Below, in pieces: positions 1 through 11,710 of a stretch of 64,000 nucleotides of DNA. The stretch covers positions 5,428 to 69,427 of the forward strand of contig MNCI01037629.1 of the NCBI GenBank assembly GCA_015680685.1, read 5' to 3'. The stretch's first letter is position 1; every line of letters begins with the position of its first letter. Both the position numbers and the translations under genes were made by a program. The DNA comes from Gnetum montanum. Taxonomy: Eukaryota; Streptophyta; Gnetopsida; Gnetales; Gnetaceae. The notes beneath the pieces were generated by a model, which had not been told where the DNA came from, made no database searches, and was given only the letters and a program-made list of their open reading frames with translations.

Positions 1-1686
1 CATCACCGAGACGGTTAGTTGGGGAAGTCGTGATGATGCAAACCTCTTCTACGTCATCGATGATGTCGACCAGCCTACTATTTCATCAGATTGCACAAGG
101 GATGATTTATCAATTCAAATAGAAGGAGGGAAAAGCATATGGTCACAACAGATCTCAGGAAACGCGACATCTTTTCAAGTGCATTTAGAGACTGGTGAAG
201 GGACCACTGTGGTGGTCATGCAACAGCAGGATGCCGCAGGAGCTGCTGAAGTGGTCACTGACCATATCAAAGAATCCTTTAACATACATGTTGTGCCACT
301 GGAAGATCTCTTAGGAGCACGAGATGCTCAAACTCTTGGCAGAACCTCAATGACTCCTGCGGAACATGAGGATGCGCTAGATCGATTGCTACAAACAAGG
401 CAAGTTCTGATGTCCTTGTTTGACATCCACCAGGATGTAACGGTAATTTAATTAGACCTCATTTCCACAAAGGGGATTTGGTCATATCCAAAGTAAGGGC
501 CGAGCATGCTGAAGCTAAAGTGTAGAAACTACAAGAGTAGCTCATAGCCTTACAAGCAGCACAGTGCGATCCTCTACAGTTTGTTCCCATAGACCAGCTG
601 GAAAATTTCAAAACCGAGCAATTAACAAAGGTAATCGCAGAAAATAAGAAGGTAGCAAAAGAAAAGGAGATGGCCACTTGGGATTCCTCTGTAGCACAAG
701 CGCAAACTCATGCACATCTTAAGGCACTCAAGGCCTTAGAAGAAGAGAATAAGCAGTTGGTTGCAGATAACCTTCGATTGACTTCTGTGGAGAAACAAAA
801 GAATGTTCTCAATGAACACTTTCATCAGTTACGAGAACAGTTCATTCGGGTCAACCGAGATGTAAGCCGTTTAGCCAGAGAATATCGAACCCTCTCAATG
901 GAGGAGGTATGCGCTATTTGCCAAAAATCAGCCACAGAGATCAACACATGGCAGAATGAGGCTAAACGACACGAGAAGCTGAAGGAGCATTTCCGTGATC
1001 AGGTGGGAATGTACAAGCAAATCCTGGAGAAGGAGATCCATATGGCCAAGGCTCAAATCAACAACATCAATGCTCAGCACACTGATTGGAGGGCCATATT
1101 GGACACTTACGCCTTTGCCCACCAAGCGAAAGTTAAGAATCGGGACCTGCAAATCCAAGACTTGACCGAATACATGGAGTTGGTAAACCTTAGATATGCC
1201 AACCCGACCATGTTAACAGTAGGATGCCCGAGGTCAAAGCTTGAGCAGTAGGTAGCTTCCACCCACATCAAATATGAAGCAGAATTTTCAGAGTGCAAGA
1301 AGCTGGCTGAGAAACTAGATGTCGCAAATTCTGAACTTACGGTGGTAAAAGAAAGCTACCAGGGACAAAAAGATATTGCAACCGACTTGGTTTGATGGCG
1401 AACAGAGCTTCATGAATACAAAGACAAAGCTAGAGCCTATGAAGAGGAACGACGGGTGTTCGTGGCATGGTATGTCAAAGCTAATCAGATGTTCCCGTAA
1501 CTACCCTGTCTGTGGGAAGTGCCGACTCCGTCAAACATTGGAACATTAGCATGGATGGCACAAGATCCTCAAACTGAAGAGGAGAAGCTCTAGGCCATTC
1601 TTCAATGTCTTCAACCTTCAAAGCTTCGAGCACGTGACAAGGGGAAAGCACCCATGGAGGAGCCACCACCACCAGGAACTACATGA
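1..1686 (+). pseudogene. Retrotransposon ORF2 (coiled-coil protein), C-terminal part, decayed
   Basis: The product is a long coiled-coil protein encoded downstream of pol; its role is unknown. Two open stretches remain: 179-451 (acidic, with an EDALDRLL segment) and 670-1251 (almost entirely heptad-like, rich in E, K, Q and L). They lie in different frames, so at least one frameshift separates them, and several TAG codons interrupt the rest. The end at 1684-1686 (PPPPGTT then TGA) matches the end of ORF2 in element D (PPPGTM then TGA). No membrane segment is seen, so an envelope role has no direct support. The class resembles proteins annotated as a 'putative plant transposon protein' in Athila-group elements; that assignment is from memory. 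Confidence 0.7.
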
Positions 1687-1847
1687 GTTCCATTTTTTGT
1701 AGTTTAGCATTTTTTCTGTGTTGTGTCTTCCCACACTGCAGCATCATTTCCTTTTTTGTTTTTCCAGTTAATAATCCCATACCTATCCACTATGTAATCA
1801 ATGAAGCTTGTTCTCCTTGTAACTCGAGGACGAGTTTTTATTCAGTC

Positions 1848-1856
1848 GTGGGGGTA
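1848..1856 (+). promoter_or_regulatory. Polypurine tract of element A
   Basis: GTGGGGGTA directly precedes the 3' LTR, which starts at 1857 with TGATGAG. It would prime plus-strand DNA synthesis. The preceding TCAGTC is conserved at the same place in elements C and D. Confidence 0.8.
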
Positions 1857-2723
1857 TGATGAGACGCAATTCGCATAGGCCACGATATCGCGTACGCGAT
1901 ATCGCAGTCTGCCACCATATCTATAAATAAAACACGGCTCTCCCTTGTATAGGTATTAGGAGTTAGAAGTAGTGAAGCTCTAGTAGTTTGACCACTCCAG
2001 AGATAGATTATTTTTCCCGTGTTTGCCCACAGTGTGGTGAATGTGATTGTACGGTGTCTTATTCAAGTGTGACGTACTTGGACATGCACATGACCGGCAA
2101 TAAAGATCGAGATTTCTGCATCATTGCAGCAGTTACTTTGTTATTTATTTGTTTATTTATTTAATGTTATTTACTTTTTTCTCTCTCACCCTTAAACTCC
2201 TAGAATGCGGTGTGAGTACGACTTGATTACGAGCATCTAAGGATGTGTACGGTTAGTCAAGGAATCGGTTACTCATCGCAATGTGGAACAAGTACAACTT
2301 GATTACGAGCATTTAAGTGTGACTACTTGGTAGCCCAGTGGCGTACCTAGGATCTGCGCTTGGTAATCCCAGTGGTAGTCATGCACGAGGTCCAAGATGT
2401 GTACGGTTGATCAAGGAATCGGTTGCTCGTCGCACTTAGGCTAGATTAGACTCTCTTACTCTTTTCCTCCTAGCTTAGCTTAGTTAATATTATTTTCCAC
2501 TGCCTTCAGGAGTAGCATAGATTAGGAAACACAACATACACCTCATCTGGACTAAACCATACATGACAAATATACAATACTAGTCCAGGTGGGAAGACAG
2601 CAAACTACTACCTAAGGATAACTGTCTAGGTACCACAACTAGTCCATCTGCGGAGTTCGACCGGATCGCGCATGCTACACTCATTTCGTATGGTTTAGTG
2701 TAGGGGTACCTCGCCACTCATCA
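1857..2723 (+). repeat. 3' LTR of element A (867 bp)
   Basis: The LTR runs from TGATGAG to its inverse CTCATCA. A TATA box (TATAAATA) lies at 1922-1929. Just upstream, 1883-1904 is a perfect 22-bp palindrome made of two GATATC cores around a central GCGTACGC. The last 60 bases (an ACCGGATCGCG block, TATGGTTTAGTG, then the terminal inverted repeat) closely resemble the LTR ends of elements C and D, so all belong to one broad family. Confidence 0.85.
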
Positions 2724-3530
2724 ATCTTTGTCTAGGTTGGCATTGATTATAACTAGTTTCTAATTATTTAGGAAAGCATATTCAAGTGTTGTCAGTAAGG
2801 CCTTTAGTTCCAATGGTTTTGGCTTAACTTGATCTGGGATCTCTTATTGTCCCCATTCTATTTCTTCTTCTTAACCTTCATGTGAGTAGGGATGTCTTCT
2901 TCTTAGTTGTTATAGCTTATCAACTTTGTCTACGTAGGCACTTATTATTTGGTTTACTAGTTCCATGTATATATTTAATTCAATTTCCCTATCTGTAATC
3001 AACCACTGGGTGCCTTCTTGTTGGGTGGTTGCTGCATACAAGCACTTTTGCACATACATTTCTTCGACACATTTGTTGCATGACGTATTCTGTTCTTATT
3101 TGATTGTCCATGTCTTCTACACACAATTGCACCCATTATCGTTGTATGTGATACATGGAACTCTGCATCTCTAAATGATTTCTGCTTCATCTTCCTCAAA
3201 AATCTCTAAGGACAAATCTTAAATACCAAGCTTGGCTTCAATAGTGCTAAGCCAAGCCCTTCTCATTATGATGGAAAACTTTCCCTCATTTTTACCTACA
3301 TGAATAACTAGAAAATTAGCAGGGTAGGACCAGCCACTGATGGTAGTGATCACATCATCCACTTGTCCCAGTGGAACTGTGATCAACCAATTCATGAGCT
3401 CTAATCAAATGTTGCTTTTCTTTAATAGTGATAGATTCTAGGCCTAATACATATATTGCAATATTAAGTTCACTCCTAACCTAGAATCAAGTAGAGCCTT
3501 GCACATTTTTTGCCCTGATACTTGAAGGTA
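2724..3530 (-). pseudogene. Retropepsin and start of RT, element B
   Basis: On the minus strand, 3505-3450 encodes a retropepsin-like KALLDS..LGVNLI block in which the catalytic DSG reads DSR, so the enzyme would be dead. About 3330-3230 encodes the downstream PIIM.RAWLS segment, and 2990-2724 encodes the linker ending in PLELKAL and LEYAFL, which precedes RT in elements C and D. The frame is broken by several stops. The sequence ends at the junction with element A. Confidence 0.65.
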
Positions 3531-3549
3531 CACCAAGGGACTTCCTAGA

Positions 3550-6068
3550 TCTATTCACTTTTAAGAAGTGCTCCTGCCTTAATCTAGTGAGTAATGGTTT
3601 TCGTCAGCATGATAGTTTTCACGTTTGTATTTGATGATGATGGAAGCTTGTCATTTCTAGGAGGATTGGACATGGATGGACTGGAAGTAGATGTGTTCCC
3701 CATCCATCAAACCTTCTCTAGACTTGTTTGGATGAATAGTCATTTCCTAGATTGTGGTTCCTACATGGCTATCTCCTCCTGCATGGTCACTGCCCTAGTT
3801 GCATTTTTCTATTTTAGCTATGATGGCAATTCCCCCTATATTACAGGTGGTGTCATAGGTGGTAAAGGATTTGGATGTTGGCTTAGTGAACCAACTACTC
3901 ACAAATGCATGTATGAATTGGATTTTGTTCTTGGAGGTGTAGGTCTATGATATTCAAGTGGATAGCATTATGGAGCTTGAACTATTGCATTACTTGGAGA
4001 AATTGGACATTGAACATAGTATCCATATGGATCTAGTTGCTTATATGGGTACGGTTGTCATGGTGGTGGCATCACCCATGATTGTGATTATTGCCACTGC
4101 TCTTATGGCTACAAATAAGCTTCACTAGGGTATTAAGCTAGTTGGAAGGCTTGTCGGTAGTTACCTTAAGGGTAAGCTAACCATTTGGGCATTTGCTTCT
4201 TGATGAACTTGGGATTGAGTGCATATGCCCTTGTTTCTTGTAAATGTGCCATCACAAGACAACATCCCTTGGGATGTTCATATTGACACATTGCACATCC
4301 TTCCTCATCCTTGGAGCTCATTTATGAACATTCAACCATTGAAACCATTTTTCCTTTCCATCCAAAGTCTCTCTTCTTCTTTGTGTCCTTCCCTTTGTTG
4401 AAGGCTTGCTCATTTCATTCCTTCACAATCTTTAAAGCTATTGCAAATTTTTCATCTACCGAATCCCACATATTTTCCACCTTGGTTGCTATATCAATAA
4501 TAGATTTTTGAATAGGTAGTATCTTCTTTTAAATCACCTATTCCAAGGTTTCCTCTTCTTGTTGATCACATATTCTTTTGTTAATTCTCTCTCCTTTAAT
4601 TCACCTTCTTCCTTTACCACTTCATCGATAAGTCTTTGGATTTGATGGGTAGACATCTCAGATAATTGACCTTGGGCATAAACCCCAAGGGTCTCTCTAG
4701 TCTTGTTTTTGAGCCCATCAACAATGTGCCTAAGTTTCTCCCTTTGGGAAAATCCATGGCTTGGGAACCTATGCAATAGTGAATAGTATCAGCCCATTGT
4801 TGCATCAAGGGATTCGTGAGTTCCTTACTTCCATCCTTGGATTTGTTTCCAGAGATTAGACACCTGGGAATAGGTTTGGTATTTATCATTAAAAAGTTCT
4901 AGCATGGTACTCCATCTCTTGATTGATTCCAATTCCAATGATTTGTACCAACTTTTAGCTTCTTTAACAAGTGTCCTTAGGAAAAACTTCAATTTCTGCT
5001 AGTTACTCTCTATGTTTTGTAGGGCACAAGCATCATGGAATACTTGAAGATGGTGTTGTGGATCAATATTGTAACCACCCTCAAATCTGGGCATGTTGTT
5101 CATGTCTAGCCACTTAATGTGGCTATCCCTTAAATGTCTGGTTGGTATGTAGATAGCTTTCCCTATATTAATCATGCTGCAAGTTACCAACAGGCGTTCA
5201 TCATAGTGATTGGGTTTGTGAGCTCTATTGTAGCAATGCCCTCTTCTGTGCTCATGTCTCTCTCTATCTTGCCTTTTATCCTTGTTTCTTCATGGTTCAT
5301 GGCCTTCATCCTCATCAATATATCTTGGGTGATGATCCTATTGATCATGAGTCCTCCATTCTTCCCTGTCATGGTCTCTGTACCTTTTTCCCCTTCAATC
5401 AAAGTCCACCAATGATCATGAGAATGAAGATAAAGCAGTAGGAGAACAATGTCGGCTACTCCTTCTTCTGTGACTTTGATATTCTTTCTTTTGGATCCAA
5501 TATAAGCTCTTGGCCTTGAGCCGTACTTGTACTTGAAGTCTGTTGCTTCTTTTCTGGGTGTCTTTGCTAAGGCTAAATGTAATCGAATGATTGGTGTTTG
5601 GGATTGGACTTCATGATTTTGATGAAGTCTCTCAGCTACAAATGCATCTCCATCAAGCTCTTCTAAGAAAACAGGAGAGTAAACATGCTTTCCCTTATTT
5701 TGAACATATTTGATTTCCATCTTAGCATCTCTCCGCATCTACTCTTTTGTGGGTTGGTAGGGTCTTATCATGTGTTTCATCACATGGTATCCTTCTTGTG
5801 CATTACTCAAATTCATTCTCCTTAGAGCTATTTAAAGCATGATGGGCATTGAATGCTCTGAAGGTAAAACAATATTGCCTTGTAGGTCTCTCCACCTTAG
5901 CTACCCATCTTGATGAAAGATGAACGTGGAATCAAGATAGTAAGGATCATTATGAGCATATGAAGTCCTTGCTTACATTAGCATACTCCATTCTTCATCA
6001 TTATTTGCTCTATTAGTGCTCCTTTTTGTCTCTTTGGTAGGTGATAGTTTGTCTTGGGTTGAAGCCAT
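3550..6068 (-). pseudogene. Gag of element B, decayed
   Basis: The likely start is the ATG at 6068 (MASTQDK...). Downstream are the gag N-terminal block, open from 5738 to 5184, the NNMPRFEGGYN block at about 5110-5070 and the block TLGVYAQGQLSEM..HQIQRLIDEV at 4776-4534. Each has a counterpart in the same order in the gags of elements C (32849-33118) and D (42740-43700). Frameshifts and stops separate the blocks. The plus-strand ORFs in this stretch are antisense shadows of gag. Confidence 0.7.
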
Positions 6069-6191
6069 GTTGTAAATGTAATGCTTTCTTAAGTGTGTGT
6101 TATCAAATTTATTTAAGGATTATAAGTTTTAACTTTTGAATGCCAAATACAAAGAACTTTGTAAAATCAATTACTTAGCACACATTGACAC

Positions 6192-6830
6192 ATTCCTAGC
6201 AACGATGCGAATGATGAGTAGTGGAGCAATCCAACACCTAATCATACAAGTCACGAATGTTCACACATGACTTGATCGTAATCCATGGATGGACAATGTT
6301 GATATGCTAGTAATTGAGTTAAGCTCGCGATCACTGTCTTCCCACTTCAAGCTAGCGAAGTGTAAGTGTATGCTTTAGGTTGCATTGGGACATATGTTAA
6401 TTGATGTTGTAGGGCCAGTTATGCTCCTAAGTGTAGACATAGTGAAAGTAGAATTAAATGCTAAATCTAACTAACAATGGAAACGTAAATCTATTTTACC
6501 CTACAACAATGAGTATCCATTCATAATTCACTACAAACGCCTTGAGCGCATGTAACCATTACTGGGTTGGCTAGTGAGTTCACTACTGAGTGAATGCTGC
6601 AATGATGAGAAATAGTCTTGATCTTTATTGCCATCACAATTTGTGCCCAATTACGAATAAAGACACCATTCAACTATGACATATCACATTGTAGCCATTC
6701 ACTTTTCTATCGCAAAGTCTGCAAGAATATTGTTACTATGGTAATGAAAAGTTATTGGATCACGTGCCCAGTGTCAGTGTCATTTTTATAGGGGTGCACA
6801 CATCCCAAGACATCGTTGATACATAACACA
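6192..6830 (-). repeat. 5' LTR and primer-binding site of element B
   Basis: On the minus strand the LTR ends with CTACTCATCA at 6212, followed by TTCGCATCGTTGCTAGGAAT (6211-6192). That is a degenerate copy of the tRNA-Asp-type PBS seen intact in element D. A TATA-like CTATAAAA lies near 6790, and an AATAAAGAC-like stretch shared with the other LTRs lies near 6655. The outer end is not sharply defined. Confidence 0.6.
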
Positions 6831-7450
6831 ACAAAATTTGGATTTATCATTGTATAATAAGTTTCAATTTCATTGGAGTGTGATGATAATCATAGGCAGA
6901 ATACGCAATATACTGCAATACGATTTCATTTGTCTGATTTTGCTCCATGCACGAGCACGTCTGCAAATCAGATCAAAACCAGGCGATTCAATTTTGCGAA
7001 CTTCTGAAACAGGAAAAGCTCCTATGGCTAAGACTAGATAAATAAAAGCTGGTACGCTAGCAGAGGCAACAAAGCTTTCAATTTTCGTAACAGAAAATTA
7101 CATAAGTTGAAGCACATCATAGTTAAGATAAGAATATAATTAATTACATGCAAGCGCATGTTGTTTGTTTCCTACCGAGGAAAAACCTCACAAAAGGAGA
7201 ATAATCATGCCTGCACTTATATTTGTTTATTTGTTCAGTGTATACAGATAAAGAGATAATGAAACTGAAAGCCTAAAACTGTTGAAATTTTTACGTAAAG
7301 TCCACTAAGGTCTTGGATCTCTAGAATGGGTTTCAGAATTCAGTGCTGCCTCGTGATATGGAACCTATAATATTGAAAGTTACTTAAGCATCTACAAATA
7401 TGACATGGTGTCTCTCATGAAGCCTTAAAATTCATCTGAGGAAGAAGAAT
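6831..7450. other. Intergenic, probably 3' flank of the lipid-transfer gene
   Basis: AT-rich sequence without a convincing coding region. The part adjoining 7450 probably carries the 3' UTR of the minus-strand lipid-transfer gene. The 67-codon frame at 6838-7041 shows no recognisable domain. Confidence 0.4.
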
Positions 7451-9162
7451 TCATCGGAAAATGACTAGCAATACCCAGGCAGCCACCACCCATAATTTTT
7501 TCATAAAAGTTCTGCCCTGGTTTGAGGAAGCAGCAGCAGAAGCTGTCGAGTGAGCCAACTCTGATACAGAACCTGCAAATTCAATGCTCAAAATTGTTGT
7601 AACACACCCTTGGAAATAAAAATCTATAAATGATTTGGAAAAATAAAAAGAAGAAAACACTCAGGACAGATAAATTGGTACATGAAACCGTTTTTACTAA
7701 TAAAGTATACAAAAGTCAGGATGTATGTTTGTAATACTTAATTCAAGTAATGATGAACGTTACCCGAGTATCCTGCTTCGAAAATCCTGGCATCTGGAGA
7801 GTTTGGAGTCAAGTGCAGAACAGCTGCGGAAATATTACAGAATATGAAAAATTAGCTCCGCCAACATGTATAATTAACTCTAATTACAGAGAAGGACTAA
7901 TTTCTTCCATGTACTATATAGCAAGGCCAGAAAAGATTATAATGTTTATTAAAAAAAATAATATTAGCCTGTCGGGATTACGCTTTTAACAGGTGGAGCA
8001 TTCTTATCATCAATTAAATTTCAGGTTGAAAATCAAAATTTGAAAATAAACATTGTACTATTTATAACTTGTATATTATATTATTTCTTTTCATTGAAAG
8101 AGTAGAATAAAAATAAATAACGTTACTGTTAACCGTAGTTAAGCAAGGAAAGGAATAAGAAAAATTAACTTTAAAAGATATAAAAGTAAATTTGCAAAAA
8201 GTGAAATTCTTGCAAGCTATCTTACTTAATTTCAGAATCCCCGAATAAATAAAATTATTATTAAAAAATCATAAAAAACAATTATAAATAATTAAGAGAG
8301 AAACAAATTTAAGCATGAAAAAAAAAAGGTGTGTAATATCATTGAGCTTTCAACTTAATGTTTTCATCGGTGATACACCTACAAACATATTAGTAATATT
8401 TAAAATCATAAGTGGAAAAGAGAAAAACAGAAAATAAACAAACAATATTGATGCGGCCAGAAGTAAACTGGGGTCCGAAAGGTTGATTAAATGAAGTAAG
8501 GTTGACAAAGGGAATCTGTTAGCATGGAATTGGGTTTCCTTTTCTGAAGAAAAATTAGGCAAAAAAAATCATCTTCATTTTAGACTTGTTCGAGCAAAAT
8601 GGGGCTTCTATAAAGAGCCAAATCTCTGTTTGCGATGAAAAAATTGGAAGAAATAATAATAATAATAAAAGAGAAGACTGATCGTTGTAACTGAAACATC
8701 CAGAAAAACAAAATTAAGAATTTAAAAAAGAAAACGAACGAGAAGATTGATTGTGAAACTGATATTGGGTGGGTGGATGAAAGAATATAATATAACACCT
8801 ATGCAGTCGGAGATTTTGCCGTTGATTTTGCAGGTATCAGACATTTGAATGAGGCGCGTCTGGTTGATAGAAAATTGCAGAGAAGGATTGGTGCTGTCCT
8901 TGACGAGCATACAAAGACACACAGGATTCTGCATCCTCATCCCTTCAATCCTATCACAGCACTCCTTCTGCGGTTCCGAACCAGAATTTTGCAAAAACGC
9001 CAAGCATGGCTCTACTTTATGCAAAAACTCTTCTTCTGAGCAATTTTCCTTGGCCACAGCACCCACGGAAACCTTCACCACAACTACTGAGATAAAAAAC
9101 ACCACTGTAACTATCGCCATGGTCGAGGAGCTCAGCTTGATCATTATTCCTTTCTCTTGCAT
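7451..9162 (-). CDS. GPI-anchored non-specific lipid-transfer protein (LTPG-like), 3 exons
   Basis: Exons (minus strand): 9162-8799, 7823-7764, 7572-7451. All junctions are GT..AG and keep the frame, giving 181 codons from the ATG at 9162; in-frame ATGs at 9144 and 9120 are alternative starts. A hydrophobic signal peptide (about residues 15-36) precedes the eight-cysteine motif of the nsLTP family: C41, C53, C68-C69, C82-x-C84, C111, C120. After it come LTPNSPD (typical of nsLTPs), a Ser/Ala-rich stretch and a C-terminal hydrophobic tail (KKLWVVAAWVLLVIFR), the pattern of a GPI-attachment signal. Known members bind lipids at the cell surface and support cuticle or wax export; this specific role is inferred. 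The gene looks intact. The first ATG after the TATA box was chosen as start. Confidence 0.85.
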
Positions 9163-9210
9163 TTTGGGCCAGATTTGCTATGTTTTTCTTTTCTTTTTGG
9201 GCCTTCTTGT

Positions 9211-9218
9211 TATTTATA
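9211..9218 (-). promoter_or_regulatory. TATA box of the lipid-transfer gene
   Basis: TATAAATA on the minus strand, about 50 bases upstream of the first ATG (9162). This would give a short leader of roughly 20-25 bases. Confidence 0.55.
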
Positions 9219-9222
9219 AAAC

Positions 9223-9648
9223 TATCTGATCTGATCATCATCATTGAATGTTGATCAACTAGTTGCACTTTCTGGTATTGAGATGGCTCATTTTTGCCGT
9301 TGTTTTTCCGTCGCTTTTCTATGCAGGTCAGTTTTGCATTTATGTGATGATGTTAGATGCAGCGATGCTTGCGCCACGCACTTATCTCATGCTACGTGTG
9401 TCAGACAGAAATGGCCATCATGCACACGTTCCTTCTGTTTGAATGAGGGTATGATTCAATACAGCGTTATAATGTTATATGAAAATTGGATGATTTGTTT
9501 TTATAATGTAATAATGAGGTGTTATCTTAACCGTAAGAATCTTTGGTTTATTATAAATTAAAAAGAATTCCCTTCCATAAAATTTCAGTTTAATGATGTC
9601 CAACTCATAGTAATAAAGGTAAAGTTTTGGATTCAAAAATTTTTAGAC
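9223..9648. other. Promoter-side intergenic sequence
   Basis: Upstream region of the minus-strand lipid-transfer gene. No further gene or clear motif is seen; the plus-strand frame at 9244-9561 has no recognisable content. Confidence 0.35.
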
Positions 9649-10899
9649 AGATTTTTTATTTCAATTTTAAAAATATTAACGGGTATGGATTTTATCTTTC
9701 TTTTATTTTTTTCCTTTTCTAAATTTTTCTTCCCTGGTGCCAATACGTCACAACTATAATCCTTTTGGGGACCTTTTAAGAATCAAGAATTGGGAAATAA
9801 AAATCACAGTCCACAAGTGAAACAATCTTTAAAACTTCAATCAAAGTCATACCGACCTAACTTTGGTTCACCTAAAGTCTACTTGATAGTATCATTCAAA
9901 GGTTTAAAAAACGTTTATTTTCATATATGCTGAATTCTTAAAATGAAAAATATGCATTTTCTTGTAGGTGAGAAACCCTTACAAGGATTTTTAGGCCATG
10001 CTTATTTAACCAAATGTTGCTTCACATCTCTTGATAAACTTTTTTCTTGAAGAATTTATTGAAGGTTTCATTGAATATATGTTGTTGCTACATGAAAATT
10101 TATTAGAAATTGAAATTGAAATTTTATTTTGTTTGATCTATTATATTTATTTGATAGTAAAAATGTGCATGCTATGAGTTTTGAAANACACCCTGCGATA
10201 TCGTTCATATGATAATGTATCTACAACATTGTATGTATATACGATATCATTGCCTCAAATTTTTTGGATTTATCATCATGCTTCATCACCAACCATACAA
10301 TACAAATAGCATTGAAAATGAGATATTAAGGTTAAAATTTGCTTGATTTGTTCCAAATATTTTCAAAACTCATAGCATGCACATTTTTACTATCAAATAA
10401 ATATAATAGATCAAACAAAATAAAATTTCAATTTCAATTTCTAATAAATTTTCATGTAGCAACAACATATATTCAATGAAACCTTCAATAAATTCTTCAA
10501 TGAAAAAAGTTTATCAAGAGATGTGAAGCAACATTTGGTTAAATAAGCATGGCCTAAAAATCCTTGTAAGGGTTTCTCACCTACAAGAAAATGCATATTT
10601 TTCATTTTAAGAATTCAGCATATATGAAAATAAACGTTTTTTAAACCTTTGAATGATACTATCAAGTAGACTTTAGGTGAACCAAAGTTAGGTCGGTATG
10701 ACTTTGATTGAAGTTTTAAAGATTGTTTCACTTGTGGACTGTGATTTTTATTTCCCAATTCTTGATTCTTAAAAGGTCCCCAAAAGGATTATAGTTGTGA
10801 CGTATTGGCACCAGGGAAGAAAAATTTAGAAAAGGAAAAAAATAAAAGAAAGATAAAATCCATACCCGTTAATATTTTTAAAATTGAAATAAAAAATCT
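9649..10899. repeat. Large, nearly perfect inverted repeat (538/539-bp arms, 174-bp spacer)
   Basis: The left arm 9649-10186 and right arm 10361-10899 are reverse complements. By eye they differ by a single one-base indel (CTTGAAG against CATTGAAG near 10050 and its partner). The spacer 10187-10360 contains two GATATC-centred stretches like those in the LTRs of elements A and C. A single undetermined base sits at each outer junction of the spacer-plus-right-arm block (10187 and 10900). No ORF, TIR or target duplication explains it. It could be a recent inverted duplication, a foldback element or hairpin-RNA locus, or an assembly artefact. Confidence 0.9.
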
Positions 10900-11556
10900 N
10901 TGTCATATGTCAAAAGAGTTAATATTGGTATATCCTTGTCTTGGAAGTAACAAAGATGACATTATTGGGATTGCATCTATAACATGATGTTCAATCTACT
11001 ATATAGCTTTTGCAATGTTATAGGCTAGGATACTATGTTGCAAATTTAGAATCCACACCACTAAAGGATAGTTATAAAGAAACCAATTTCTTTTAGGTGT
11101 TTCCTATGCTATAACTAGATTTGAAAACTTCCTTAGATCATTTAGATTATTGGATAGTTGAAAATATTAAATCATTATAGGATTATCTTTTTGATATTAT
11201 ATGCCATTTACTAATCAAATAATTAGATATAGAATTCTAATAACTTTTATATTTATTAAAAAAACTCAAAAATAAGAATCCATAAGGATTGGCGGGTTAG
11301 TCTTGTTATAGTAATAGCTTTTTCATGCCTTTGAGCTTAAATCTACTTAAATTCTGTAGATCTTTACTAATAATAAATTGTTTAGAATGCAAGAATAGTT
11401 TAATAGAACTAAAATGTGTTAATGAAATTGTAGCTCAAATGGTAAGCTTGTTATGTTATATGTAGGAAGTTGCAAGTTTGAGTTGTCTTGAAGATACTCT
11501 ATGTGGTTCTTGCTTATATTTTACCATATTTATGTATTTTTTGTATGGATGGGAGG

Positions 11557-11710
11557 AGGTGTAGACACCCAAATTATTTTTTTAAAACAATATTTACCAC
11601 TAAGATATATAGTCAAATTAAAACTTTATAACTCAACATTGTTCACCAAAATTGAATCCATAACTTGTAATTTGCAAATCAAGAGTCTTACCACTAAGCA
11701 ATGGATATAC
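11557..11710 (-). mobile_element. tRNA-derived SINE-like copy 1
   Basis: On the minus strand it has an A-box-like CTTAGTGGTAAGACTC and a B-box-like ATGGATTCAATTTTGG, followed by GAGTTATAAAGTTTTAATT and an end rich in GGGTGT. The same order recurs at 16458, 21367 and 60112, so this is a dispersed family. An internal RNA polymerase III promoter of tRNA type is inferred from the boxes. Confidence 0.6.

Larger units (their letters stand above)
1..2723 (+). mobile_element. Athila-type LTR retrotransposon, 3' part (element A)
   Basis: This is the right-hand end of a Ty3/gypsy element; the 5' LTR, gag and pol lie outside the window to the left. It holds the tail of the second ORF, a polypurine tract and a complete 3' LTR. 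The ORF2 part matches the ORF2 of element D (50038-52689) in order and content, for example the shared heptad-rich stretch around YMELVNLRY here and YMELANLRY there. The element interrupts an opposite-strand relative (element B) inside its reverse-transcriptase region, so it is the younger of the two. The other target-site copy would be outside the window. Confidence 0.85.
2724..6830 (-). mobile_element. Athila-type LTR retrotransposon, 5' part, reverse orientation (element B)
   Basis: Read on the minus strand this is an older relative of elements C and D: 5' LTR (about 6830 to 6212), primer-binding site (6211 to 6192), gag (from 6068), protease and the linker leading into RT. It stops abruptly at 2724 where element A begins. 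The rest of its pol would then lie left of element A, outside the window. It has many stops and frameshifts and looks the most diverged of the four. The outer LTR boundary near 6830 is approximate because the terminal repeat there is not recognisable. Confidence 0.75.

Noticed and set aside
2965-3950. Plus-strand frames of 60-118 codons
   Set aside because: Antisense to protease and gag of element B; the minus-strand translation matches elements C and D.
8849-9229. 126-codon plus-strand frame
   Set aside because: Complement of exon 1 of the lipid-transfer gene, whose eight-cysteine pattern and splicing are coherent on the minus strand.
11405-11500. tRNA gene
   Set aside because: Box-like motifs are present but no cloverleaf, anticodon arm or intact B box; it is more likely SINE-derived.
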